Shown here piece by piece: positions 1 through 5,252 of a stretch of 5,252 bases of DNA. The stretch covers positions 1 to 5,252 of the forward strand of contig DDUE01000051.1 in assembly GCA_002344625.1 (NCBI GenBank), written 5' to 3'. The position numbers and the translations under genes are program-made. The DNA is from Rhodocyclaceae bacterium UBA2346 (GTDB lineage Bacteria > Pseudomonadota > Gammaproteobacteria > Burkholderiales > Rhodocyclaceae). Position 1 is the stretch's first letter. The number at the start of each line of letters is the position of its first letter. Under the pieces are notes generated by a model. The model made no database searches and was not told the DNA's origin. It saw only the letters and a program-made list of their open reading frames with translations.

Positions 1-97
1 CCCCCCCCCCCCCCCCACACCCAGGGGAAGCGCGGCGCACCAGAAAGAATCCACACCCCCCCCCCCCCGCCGCGGGGCGGCGGGGGGCGGCGCGGGC
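1..97. repeat. Low-complexity C/G homopolymer stretch at window edge
   Basis: This stretch opens with 16 C in a row, has a second run of 13 C at 56-68, and continues as G-rich sequence with runs of four to six G up to about 100. It does not resemble the rest of the window, which is GC-rich but of normal complexity. It lies where a PHA depolymerase should encode its lipase box, and recognisable depolymerase sequence starts only at about 98. I infer a poor-quality contig or read end rather than real chromosomal sequence, but the sequence alone cannot prove this. Confidence 0.7.
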
Positions 98-943
98 GGG
101 ATCGCGGGCGGGCCGTTGGAGTGCGCGGCCGGCAGGGTTTCGCGCGCGCGCCGCAACTGCATGCCGCCGGCCGCCGGCACGCCGCCGCCCGGGCCGGAGC
201 GCACCGAATCGCGCGTGCGTGCCCGTGCGGCGGCCGGTCTGATCGATGCACCGGCGGCGCTCGGCGACGACAAGGTGTGGGTTTTTTCCGGTGCCAACGA
301 CCGTACCGTCGAACGCCCGGTCGTCGATGCGCTGGTTGCGTTCTACCGCCTGCACCTGCCCGAGACGGCCATCGCTTACGTCAAGCATCCCAGTGCCGGC
401 CATGCGATGCCTTCGGTCGCCGATCCGGCGGCGAACCCATGCGAAACCTCCGATCCGCCATTCATCAACCTGTGCGAGGGTATCGACGGGCCGGGCGCGC
501 TGTTGCGGCATCTGCTCGGCGACGCGGGCGGGCGTGCCGCGCCGCAGGGCAAGCTGCTCGCCTTCGATCAACGGCCGTTCACGAATGGGCGGCCGATCGA
601 GATCAGCCTGGCCGACCAAGGACATGTCTATGTGGCGCCGGGCTGCGAGGCGGGCGGGTGCCGGGTGCATGTCGCCTTTCATGGTTGCCGCCAGACCGAG
701 GCCCAGCTCGGACGCCGGTTCATCGAAGGAGCGGGCTACAACGAATGGGCGGATGCCCATCGCCTGATCGTGCTTTATCCGCAGATCGCGCCGCGCAACG
801 GCTTTGCGTGGGGTTCATGGCGCTGGGTGTTCAACCCGAAGGGCTGCTGGGACTGGTGGGGTTATACCGGGCCCGACTATGCCACCCGCGAAGGTGGTCA
901 GGTCCGGGCGGTATGGGCGATGGTCGAGCAGTTGATGCGCTGA
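2..943 (+). CDS. Short-chain-length polyhydroxyalkanoate (PHB) depolymerase family esterase, 5'-truncated
   Basis: Enzymes of this alpha/beta-hydrolase family cleave ester bonds of poly(3-hydroxybutyrate) and related short-chain polyesters using a Ser-His-Asp triad. The frame is open to the left edge. A TTG at 116 could be read as a start, but I reject it: codons just upstream (98-115) read GIAGGP, matching the family's conserved GxxAGGP segment that normally continues into a Cys-containing motif, here LECA. Counting from the TTG codon as residue 1, visible marks are an SGANDRTV segment with the likely catalytic Asp62, AGHAM with the likely catalytic His96, HVAFHGC at 185-191, GYNEWAD at 207-213 and the Trp-rich CWDWWGYTG at 244-252. 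The GxSxG serine box should lie some 25 residues before GIAGGP, in the unreadable homopolymer region, so serine and signal peptide cannot be checked. The protein resembles the type 2 catalytic-domain class from memory; secreted versus intracellular location is undecided. It converges with lpxH. Confidence 0.82.
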   Translation, partial: PPPPPTPRGSAAHQKESTPPPPRRGAAGGGAGGIAGGPLECAAGRVSRARRNCMPPAAGTPPPGPERTESRVRARAAAGLIDAPAALGDDKVWVFSGANDRTVERPVVDALVAFYRLHLPETAIAYVKHPSAGHAMPSVADPAANPCETSDPPFINLCEGIDGPGALLRHLLGDAGGRAAPQGKLLAFDQRPFTNGRPIEISLADQGHVYVAPGCEAGGCRVHVAFHGCRQTEAQLGRRFIEGAGYNEWADAHRLIVLYPQIAPRNGFAWGSWRWVFNPKGCWDWWGYTGPDYATREGGQVRAVWAMVEQLMR

Positions 944-945
944 GG

Positions 946-968
946 ACGACGTGCGGCCCCGCCGTCGT
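946..968. terminator. Hairpin between convergent phaZ-like gene and lpxH, possible bidirectional terminator
   Basis: ACGACG (946-951) pairs perfectly with CGTCGT (963-968). Inside it, GCG (953-955) can pair with CGC (960-962), giving a 4-base loop and one bulged base. It begins three bases after the depolymerase stop codon and overlaps the first base of the lpxH stop codon (968-970, TAA on the minus strand). A convergent junction is where a shared terminator is expected. There is no T-tract on either side, so it is not a textbook intrinsic terminator; Rho or a weak hairpin stop is equally possible. Confidence 0.35.
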
Positions 969-1714
969 TAAGTGGGGACGGATCGGGCCGGGCGATATCG
1001 GTGTGCCGAGAGCGCGCCACCGTCCCACGCGAGGTAGGGGGCGCTGTCGTCCCAGTCGGCCAGGACCCAGCGCTCGCTTTCCACGCCATCGACCAGGTGC
1101 AGGTGGCGAGCGGGGCGATGGGTGTGGCCGTGGATCAGCAGGGGATGGCCATGGGTGCGCAGCAGCGCTTCGACCGCCGCGCGATTGACATCCATGATGC
1201 CCGCGGATTTTTCCTGCTTGGCCATGGCGCTCTGTTTGCGCAGCGTGTCGATGAAGGCCTTGCGTTCGGTGAGCGGTCGCGCCAGGAAGCCCTGCAGCCA
1301 CTGCGGATCGCGCACCTGACGGCGGTAGGCCTGGTAGGCGACGTCGTCGGTGCACAGCGCGTCGCCATGGCTCAACAGAACCCGTTGCCCATCCAGCGTG
1401 ATCTCGCTCGGGTCCGCGAGGAGTTCGAAGCGCGCGCGGGCGGCAAATCCCGCTCCCACCAGGAAGTCGCGATTTCCGCCCATGAAGAAGACGTGCGTGC
1501 CCCGTTCGGCCAGGCCCGCGAGCGCCTCGCATACGCTCGCCGCCAGCGGCGCCTCGATGTCGTCGTCACCGGCCCAGTACTCGAGCAGGTCACCCAGGAT
1601 GTAGAGGGCTTCGGCGCCCTGTGCCGGGCCGGCGATGAAAGCCATGAAGGCCCGGGTGGTTTCCGGCCGTTCCTCGCTCAGGTGGAGGTCGGAGATGAAC
1701 AGGGTGCGCGCCAT
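968..1714 (-). CDS. lpxH: UDP-2,3-diacylglucosamine diphosphatase (LpxH)
   Basis: LpxH removes UMP from UDP-2,3-diacylglucosamine to give lipid X (2,3-diacylglucosamine 1-phosphate), the fourth step of lipid A synthesis, at the inner face of the cytoplasmic membrane. The 248-residue product has the full calcineurin-like metallophosphoesterase signature: D9-x-H11 (SDLHLS), D42 in GDLLEYWAGDDD, N81-R82 in GGNRDF, H116 in SHGD, and H195/H197 in IHGHTHRP. These line up with the metal ligands known in the E. coli enzyme. CTDD (121-124) and the KSAGIMDVN segment (169-177) are also LpxH-specific. The residue before GNRDF is Gly where E. coli has His, a mild variation that leaves the ligands intact. 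Length matches the family (about 240). The ATG gives the conserved N-terminus; the ribosome site is weak. It begins 19 bp after the ppiB stop, so it is probably the last gene of a ppiA-ppiB-lpxH operon. Confidence 0.96.
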   Translation of the reverse strand: MARTLFISDLHLSEERPETTRAFMAFIAGPAQGAEALYILGDLLEYWAGDDDIEAPLAASVCEALAGLAERGTHVFFMGGNRDFLVGAGFAARARFELLADPSEITLDGQRVLLSHGDALCTDDVAYQAYRRQVRDPQWLQGFLARPLTERKAFIDTLRKQSAMAKQEKSAGIMDVNRAAVEALLRTHGHPLLIHGHTHRPARHLHLVDGVESERWVLADWDDSAPYLAWDGGALSAHRYRPARSVPT

Positions 1715-1733
1715 GTTTTGCGGCCGGCCGGAA

Positions 1734-2228
1734 TCAGATCACTTCGGCGCGTTCGATCACGACATCTTCGGCCGGCACGTCCTGGTGAAAGCCCTTGGAG
1801 CCGGTCTTGACCGTGCGGATCTTGTTCACCACGTCCGCGCCCTCGGTGACGCTGCCGAACACGCAGTAGCCCCAGCCTTGCGCGGTGGGCGCGCGGTGGT
1901 CGAGAAAGTCGTTGTCGGCGACGTTGATGAAGAACTGCGCGGTCGCCGAATGCGGGTCCTGGGTGCGCGCCATCGCGATCGTGCCGGTAGTGTTCTTCAG
2001 GCCGTTGTCGGCTTCGTTCTTGATCGGGCTCCGGGTGGGCTTCTGGGTCATGCCGGGCTCGAAACCGCCGCCCTGGATCATGAACCCGTCGATCACGCGA
2101 TGGAACACGGTGTTGTCGTAGTGGCCCGCCTCGACGTAGGCGACGAAATTCTTGACGGTCTCGGGCGCGCGCTCGGTGTCGAGCTCGATGACGATTTCAC
2201 CGTGGTTGGTATGCAGTTTGACAGCCAT
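1734..2228 (-). CDS. ppiB: Cytoplasmic peptidyl-prolyl cis-trans isomerase B (cyclophilin)
   Basis: This cyclophilin catalyses cis-trans isomerisation of peptide bonds before proline and helps cytoplasmic proteins fold. The 164-residue product is the size of E. coli PpiB and closely similar along its whole length. Active-site elements are present: [14 protein letters not shown] (42-55) with catalytic Arg44, AMART (85-89), [10 protein letters not shown] (93-102) and QGWGYCVFG (117-125). There is no signal peptide; the protein begins [10 protein letters not shown], directly at the first strand of the fold, so it should stay in the cytoplasm. The start is supported by an AGGA Shine-Dalgarno sequence nine bases upstream. 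It is the middle gene of the minus-strand cluster, 87 bp after ppiA and 19 bp before lpxH. It and the upstream gene are clearly paralogues from a tandem duplication. Confidence 0.96.
   Translation of the reverse strand: MAVKLHTNHGEIVIELDTERAPETVKNFVAYVEAGHYDNTVFHRVIDGFMIQGGGFEPGMTQKPTRSPIKNEADNGLKNTTGTIAMARTQDPHSATAQFFINVADNDFLDHRAPTAQGWGYCVFGSVTEGADVVNKIRTVKTGSKGFHQDVPAEDVVIERAEVI
1921..2084 (-). repeat. Conserved DNA block in ppiB, paralogous copy of 2512-2675
   Basis: Aligned by hand without gaps against 2512-2675, this block differs at 29 of 164 positions, about 82% identity. It includes two perfect shared stretches of 19 and 20 bases at its two ends. It encodes the central cyclophilin core. 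The constant 591-bp offset to the second copy marks a diverged tandem gene duplication rather than a mobile repeat. Confidence 0.85.
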
Positions 2229-2237
2229 GATTGCGGT

Positions 2238-2241
2238 TCCT
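2238..2241 (-). promoter_or_regulatory. Shine-Dalgarno site of ppiB
   Basis: Read on the minus strand this is AGGA within ACAGGAACC, with a nine-base spacer to the ATG at 2228. It fixes the ppiB start and shows that ppiB is translated independently of ppiA, whose stop lies 87 bp upstream. Confidence 0.7.
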
Positions 2242-2264
2242 GTGGGATTGGGGGTGTGTCGCGC

Positions 2265-2300
2265 GTCCGGTCTTCGAGCGGCGATGCCGCGGGTCCGGTC
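2265..2300. other. Small hairpin flanked by an 8-bp direct repeat between ppiA and ppiB
   Basis: GTCCGGTC occurs at 2265-2272 and again at 2293-2300. Between the copies, GCGGC (2278-2282) pairs with GCCGC (2286-2290) around a three-base loop. The structure lies in the 87-bp spacer between ppiA and ppiB. No T-run follows it on the minus strand, so it is not a clear terminator; it could be a weak attenuating or mRNA-stabilising hairpin, or chance in GC-rich DNA. Confidence 0.3.
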
Positions 2301-2315
2301 GGTCGCGGGGTCGAT

Positions 2316-2882
2316 CTACCGGGTCTCGACGATCTTCACCGATTCGATGACGACCGGCGTGACCGGAACGTTCTGGTAAGGGCCGGCGTTGGCGGTCGCG
2401 ACCTTGGCGATCTTGTTCACCACATCCATGCCTTCGGTGACCTTGCCGAACACCGCGTAACCCCAGCCCTGGGCGTTGGGTGCGCGATGGTCCAGGAACG
2501 CGTTGTCGGCCACGTTGATGAAGAACTGCGTGGTCGCGGAGTGCGGATCGTTGGTCCGTGCCATCGCAAGCGTGCCGATTTCGTTCTTGAGCCCGTTGTC
2601 GGCTTCGTTCTCGATCGGCTTGCCGGTGCTCTTCTGTTTCATCCCGGCGTCGAAGCCGCCGCCCTGGATCATGAAACCGTCGATGACGCGATGGAAGATC
2701 GTGCCTCCGTACTGACCCTGTTTGGCATAAGTCAGAAAATTCTCGACCGATTTGGGCGCCTTGTCCTCGTATAGTTCGGCAACGATCCTGCCGTGCGAGG
2801 TCTGGATCTCTACGGTCGGGTTGGCGGCGAAGGCACCTGCGCCGGTGAGGGCGAGCAGGGCGGTGGCAAGAGTTTTTCGCAT
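2316..2882 (-). CDS. ppiA: Periplasmic peptidyl-prolyl cis-trans isomerase A (cyclophilin)
   Basis: This is a cyclophilin-type prolyl isomerase that should assist folding of exported proteins in the periplasm. The 188-residue product starts with a classical signal peptide: Arg2-Lys3, a hydrophobic stretch [13 protein letters not shown], and a likely signal peptidase I site after AFA (residue 19). The mature part carries [14 protein letters not shown] (63-76) with catalytic Arg65, AMART (106-110), [10 protein letters not shown] (114-123) and QGWGYAVFG (138-146). Its core is close to the ppiB product encoded next to it, the main difference being the added export signal. The name ppiA reflects the signal peptide; by sequence it is nearer to PpiB-type cyclophilins, so an automatic annotation may simply say peptidylprolyl isomerase. 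The ATG at 2882 is chosen because it gives the complete signal peptide, although the Shine-Dalgarno is poor. It is the first gene of the minus-strand cluster. Confidence 0.94.
   Translation of the reverse strand: MRKTLATALLALTGAGAFAANPTVEIQTSHGRIVAELYEDKAPKSVENFLTYAKQGQYGGTIFHRVIDGFMIQGGGFDAGMKQKSTGKPIENEADNGLKNEIGTLAMARTNDPHSATTQFFINVADNAFLDHRAPNAQGWGYAVFGKVTEGMDVVNKIAKVATANAGPYQNVPVTPVVIESVKIVETR
2512..2675 (-). repeat. Conserved DNA block in ppiA, paralogous copy of 1921-2084
   Basis: This is the ppiA member of the duplicated cyclophilin core. Perfectly shared stretches are 2512-2530 (with 1921-1939) and 2656-2675 (with 2065-2084). Both copies lie in the same orientation, so homologous recombination between them would delete 591 bp and leave one hybrid cyclophilin gene. 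Confidence 0.85.
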
Positions 2883-3154
2883 CGGGAAGGTCCGGGTCGG
2901 TTGTGAGGGTCGTGGGGTTCGGTCATGCCTGGTGTGGTACGGTCAAGCTCAGGCAGGCGCGGATGCAAGGGCTTTGCGGTGGGCGGCGTGCCCGCCGGGT
3001 GCGGGTTTCGGTGTGCTATCATCGCTCGCCGTTCAATCGCAGCAGCTTGCCCGAGGCAGCGGTCCCGCAGTCTACCAACACGCCGGTGCCGGCACAACGA
3101 CCGCGATCTCCTCGCACCGGGCCGTCGATCCCAGGAACTGTCGAATCTCCGATC
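2883..3154. other. Divergent intergenic region between ppiA and cysS
   Basis: This 272-bp non-coding stretch must carry the promoters for both the ppiA-ppiB-lpxH cluster and cysS. On the plus strand I see a good extended -10 element (listed separately). On the minus strand a TTGACC box (complement of 2941-2946) could be a -35 for ppiA, but I find no convincing -10 at the proper distance. Short GC-rich inverted repeats occur, for example GCCG/CGGC at 3082-3085 and 3090-3093 with a four-base loop, in the predicted cysS leader. No recognisable riboswitch or T-box is apparent, and I support no small gene here. Confidence 0.6.
3014..3022 (+). promoter_or_regulatory. Extended -10 promoter upstream of cysS
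   Basis: TGCTATCAT matches the sigma-70 extended -10 consensus (TGnTATAAT) with one mismatch, and it stands out as AT-rich in GC-rich surroundings. The -35 position is GC-rich with no match, as is tolerated in extended -10 promoters. Transcription would start near 3028-3030, giving a cysS leader of about 125 bases. This is a prediction from pattern only. Confidence 0.5.
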
Positions 3155-4537
3155 ATGCTCAACATCCACAACACTCTGACCCGACGCAAGGATGTCTTCA
3201 CCCCGATTGAACCCGGCAAGGTGAGAATGTATGTATGTGGAATGACCGTGTACGACTTCTGCCACCTGGGTCATGCGCGCGTGATGGTGGTGTTCGACAT
3301 GGTTGCGCGCTGGTTGCGGGCGAGTGGTTTCGACGTGACCTATGTCCGCAACATCACCGACATCGACGACAAGATCATCCGCCGGGCGCAGGAGAACGGC
3401 GAAACCATCCGCGCGCTCACCGATCGCTTCATCACCGCCATGCATGAAGACGCCGACGCGCTCGGCGTGCTGCGCCCGGACCACGAACCGCGCGCCACCG
3501 AGTATGTCGGCCGCATGCAGTCGATCATCGCGCGCCTGACCGAGAAGGGGCTGGCCTATGTGGCCGACAGCCGCGATGTGTGCTTTGCGGTGCGCAAGTT
3601 CGAGGGTTACGGCAAGCTGTCCGGCAAGTCGCTCGACGAACTGCGCGCCGGCGAACGGGTGGACATCGCCGAGGACAAGCGCGACCCGCTCGATTTCGTG
3701 TTGTGGAAGCGTGCCCGCGAAGACGAACCGGAGGAAGTCAAATGGGCATCGCCGTGGGGGGCGGGGCGGCCGGGCTGGCATATCGAATGCTCGGCAATGA
3801 GCTCCGATCTCCTCGGCGATCATTTCGACATCCATGGTGGTGGCCAGGATCTGCAATTCCCCCATCACGAAAACGAGATCGCGCAGTCCGAAGGCGCGCA
3901 CGGGCACGCCTTCGTCAACTACTGGATGCACAACGGTTTCGTGCGGGTGGACGACGAGAAGATGTCGAAGTCGCTCGGCAACTTCTTCACCATCCGCGAT
4001 GTGCTCAAGGCGTTCGACCCCGAGGTGGTGCGCTTCTTCATCCTGCGGGCGCACTACCGCAGCGCGCTAAACTACTCGGATGCCCATCTCCAGGATGCCC
4101 GCAGCGCCCTGACCCGGCTCTACACCGCGCTGCGCGGCGCGCCGCCGGCCGCTGAGGTCGACTGGAACGAAGCCCACGCGCAGCGTTTCAAGGCGGCCAT
4201 GGACGACGACTTCAACACGCCGGAGGCGGTCGCGGTCTTGTTCGAGCTGGCCAACCAGGTCAATCGTTCCGGATCGGTCGCGATGGCGGCCCAGTTGCGG
4301 GCGCTGGCCGGGGTGCTGGGACTGCTCGGGCGCGATGCGGATGCGTTCCTCAAGGCCGGTGTCGGCGTGGCCGATGCCGCACTCGATGCGGCCGCCATCG
4401 AGGCCCGCATCGCGGCGCGCGCCGCGGCCAAGAAGGCGCGCGATTTCGCGCTGGCGGATGGAATACGCGCCGAACTGCTGGTGGGCGGCGTGGTGCTGGA
4501 AGATTCACCGTCGGGCACCACCTGGCGCCGGGCCTGA
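3155..4537 (+). CDS. cysS: Cysteinyl-tRNA synthetase
   Basis: CysS is the cytoplasmic class I aminoacyl-tRNA synthetase that activates cysteine with ATP and attaches it to tRNA-Cys. The product is 460 residues, essentially the length of the E. coli enzyme (461), and appears complete. The Rossmann catalytic domain shows [10 protein letters not shown] (25-34), the HIGH-type motif as HLGH (37-40), and KMSKS exactly (269-273). The zinc site that discriminates cysteine is intact: C28, C212 in WHIECSAM, H237 and E241 in FPHHENE. The C-terminal helical DALR-type domain includes [10 protein letters not shown] (349-358), and the protein ends with GTTWRRA, the usual CysS terminus. The frame is open upstream to 2903, but the ATG at 3155 gives the conserved [11 protein letters not shown] start. 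The Shine-Dalgarno is weak; an AGGAA lies 17 bases upstream, farther than ideal. It is probably co-transcribed with the NYN gene 25 bp downstream. Confidence 0.97.
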   Translation: MLNIHNTLTRRKDVFTPIEPGKVRMYVCGMTVYDFCHLGHARVMVVFDMVARWLRASGFDVTYVRNITDIDDKIIRRAQENGETIRALTDRFITAMHEDADALGVLRPDHEPRATEYVGRMQSIIARLTEKGLAYVADSRDVCFAVRKFEGYGKLSGKSLDELRAGERVDIAEDKRDPLDFVLWKRAREDEPEEVKWASPWGAGRPGWHIECSAMSSDLLGDHFDIHGGGQDLQFPHHENEIAQSEGAHGHAFVNYWMHNGFVRVDDEKMSKSLGNFFTIRDVLKAFDPEVVRFFILRAHYRSALNYSDAHLQDARSALTRLYTALRGAPPAAEVDWNEAHAQRFKAAMDDDFNTPEAVAVLFELANQVNRSGSVAMAAQLRALAGVLGLLGRDADAFLKAGVGVADAALDAAAIEARIAARAAAKKARDFALADGIRAELLVGGVVLEDSPSGTTWRRA

Positions 4538-4550
4538 CGCGACGCAACCT

Positions 4551-4554
4551 GGAG
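4551..4554 (+). promoter_or_regulatory. Shine-Dalgarno site of the NYN-domain gene
   Basis: GGAG, eight bases before the ATG at 4563, lies in the 25-bp gap after the cysS stop codon. It supports 4563 as the start over the in-frame ATG at 4590, which has no comparable site. Confidence 0.7.
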
Positions 4555-4562
4555 ATTTCCGC

Positions 4563-5252
4563 ATGACCACCCCCCCCGAAAACGTCAGCATGGCATTGTT
4601 CTGCGACTTCGAGAACGTCGCGCTCGGCGTGCGCGACGCCAAATACGAGAAGTTCGACATCAAGCCGGTGCTCGAGCGCCTGCTGCTCAAGGGCAGCATC
4701 GTGGTCAAGAAAGCCTATTGCGACTGGGATCGCTACAAGGGTTTCAAGGCCACGATGCATGAAGCCAATTTCGAGCTGATCGAGATCCCGCATGTGCGCC
4801 AGTCCGGCAAGAACTCGGCCGACATCCGGCTGGTGGTCGATGCGCTCGACCTGTGCTACACCAAGTCGCATGTCAATACCTTCGTCATCATCAGCGGCGA
4901 TTCCGACTTTTCGCCGCTGGTCTCGAAGCTGCGCGAGAACGCGAAGCAGGTGATCGGGGTGGGGGTCAAGCAATCGACCTCGGACCTGCTGATCGCCAAC
5001 TGCGACGAGTTCATCTTCTACGACGACCTGGTGCGCGAGGGGCAGCGCGCCGGCGCGAAACGCGATGCGCAGCCGCAGGCGCCGGCCAAGCGTTCGCCCG
5101 ACGAAGAGAAGCGCCGCAAGGACGAGCTCGAGGCGCGCCGCAGCAAGGCGATCGGGATCGCGGTCGAGACTTTCGAGGCGCTGGTGTCCGAGCGCGGCGA
5201 CAGCGGCAAGATCTGGGCCTCGATGCTCAAGGAGGCGATCAAGCGCCGCAAG
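4563..5252 (+). CDS. NYN (PIN-like) domain protein with probable C-terminal OST-HTH/LOTUS domain, 3'-truncated
   Basis: The frame is open from the ATG at 4563 to the right edge, giving 230 residues with no stop. Residues about 9-155 form a NYN domain of the LabA/DUF88 type, a PIN-like fold usually tied to metal-dependent RNA cleavage. Visible acidic and polar positions are D15 and N18 in FCDFENV, D87 in SADIRLVVDA with D93 next to it, and D113/D115 in SGDSDFSPLV, which are the positions expected to bind metal. Residues about 160-195 form a highly charged linker rich in Lys, Arg, Glu and Ala-Pro. From about 198 the sequence FEALVSERGDSGKIWASMLKEAI-like resembles the start of an OST-HTH (LOTUS) domain, a winged-helix fold thought to bind RNA. 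This NYN plus OST-HTH order is known in bacteria and in eukaryotic MARF1-type proteins. Substrate and function are unknown. A C8 tract occupies codons 3-5. Probably an operon with cysS. Confidence 0.85.
   Translation, partial: MTTPPENVSMALFCDFENVALGVRDAKYEKFDIKPVLERLLLKGSIVVKKAYCDWDRYKGFKATMHEANFELIEIPHVRQSGKNSADIRLVVDALDLCYTKSHVNTFVIISGDSDFSPLVSKLRENAKQVIGVGVKQSTSDLLIANCDEFIFYDDLVREGQRAGAKRDAQPQAPAKRSPDEEKRRKDELEARRSKAIGIAVETFEALVSERGDSGKIWASMLKEAIKRRK

Noticed and set aside
1..68. C-runs considered as a telomere-like, switch-like or quadruplex-forming element
   Set aside because: They sit at the very edge of the window inside what should be a conserved coding region, so a sequencing or assembly artefact is more likely than a functional G-quadruplex or a repeat array.
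121..1188. Plus-strand open frame of 355 codons overlapping the depolymerase
   Set aside because: It is an Arg-rich alternative frame of the depolymerase that then runs antisense into lpxH. The frame ending at 943 holds the true family motifs.
1001..1810. Plus-strand open frame of 269 codons opposite lpxH
   Set aside because: It lies antisense to lpxH, which has every family motif. The frame runs past the lpxH start into ppiB and shows no recognisable domain.
2278..2290. Hairpin between ppiA and ppiB as an intrinsic terminator
   Set aside because: The stem is only 5 bp with a 3-base loop and no T-tract follows on the minus strand, so it is listed only as a weak structure.
1635..2774. Plus-strand open frame of 379 codons with an internal repeated pattern, opposite ppiB and ppiA
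   Set aside because: It is antisense to two unmistakable cyclophilin genes. Its internal repeat is just the complement of the duplicated cyclophilin core, and the product resembles no protein I know. Long antisense frames are expected in GC-rich coding DNA.
2810..4054. Minus-strand open frame of 414 codons opposite cysS and the intergenic region
   Set aside because: It covers the catalytic part of cysS in antisense and overlaps the 5' end of ppiA in another frame. The His- and Asp-rich product is the usual shadow of a GC-rich gene.
4350..4973. Minus-strand open frame of 207 codons opposite the cysS 3' end and the NYN gene
   Set aside because: It spans the boundary of two clear plus-strand genes and shows no domain of its own.

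Overview
The window looks like a piece of a GC-rich chromosome from a Gram-negative betaproteobacterium. The protein sequences resemble what I recall of Azoarcus/Thauera-type Rhodocyclales, but that placement is from memory of protein similarity and not from a search. LpxH implies lipid A and an outer membrane, and PpiA carries a signal peptide for the periplasm. The PHA depolymerase fits an organism that degrades polyhydroxyalkanoates. Everything clearly readable is ordinary chromosomal content. I see no CRISPR array, tRNA, rRNA, insertion sequence, integrase or phage gene.

Layout. (1) Bases 1 to about 97 are low-complexity C- and G-runs at the left edge. They lead in frame into the 3' part of a plus-strand short-chain-length PHA depolymerase gene ending at 943. 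The expected catalytic-serine box falls in the unreadable part. (2) A minus-strand cluster is transcribed ppiA (2882-2316), ppiB (2228-1734), lpxH (1714-968). It encodes a periplasmic cyclophilin, a cytoplasmic cyclophilin and the lipid A enzyme UDP-2,3-diacylglucosamine hydrolase. It converges on the depolymerase gene, and a small hairpin lies across the junction. (3) A 272-bp divergent intergenic region (2883-3154) holds a good extended -10 promoter for the plus strand. (4) A plus-strand pair follows: cysS (3155-4537), complete cysteinyl-tRNA synthetase, then 25 bp later a NYN-domain (PIN-like nuclease fold) protein gene starting at 4563 and running off the right edge in what looks like the start of an OST-HTH/LOTUS domain.

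How the genes relate. The ppiA-ppiB-lpxH cluster groups protein folding in two compartments with one step of lipid A synthesis and is probably one operon. The two cyclophilins are tandem paralogues, still about 82% identical in DNA over a hand-aligned 164-bp block. cysS and the NYN gene are probably co-transcribed, which places a putative RNA-acting protein beside a tRNA-charging enzyme. The most interesting item is this NYN/OST-HTH protein. It belongs to a known but poorly characterised architecture and is not evidence of a new system by itself.
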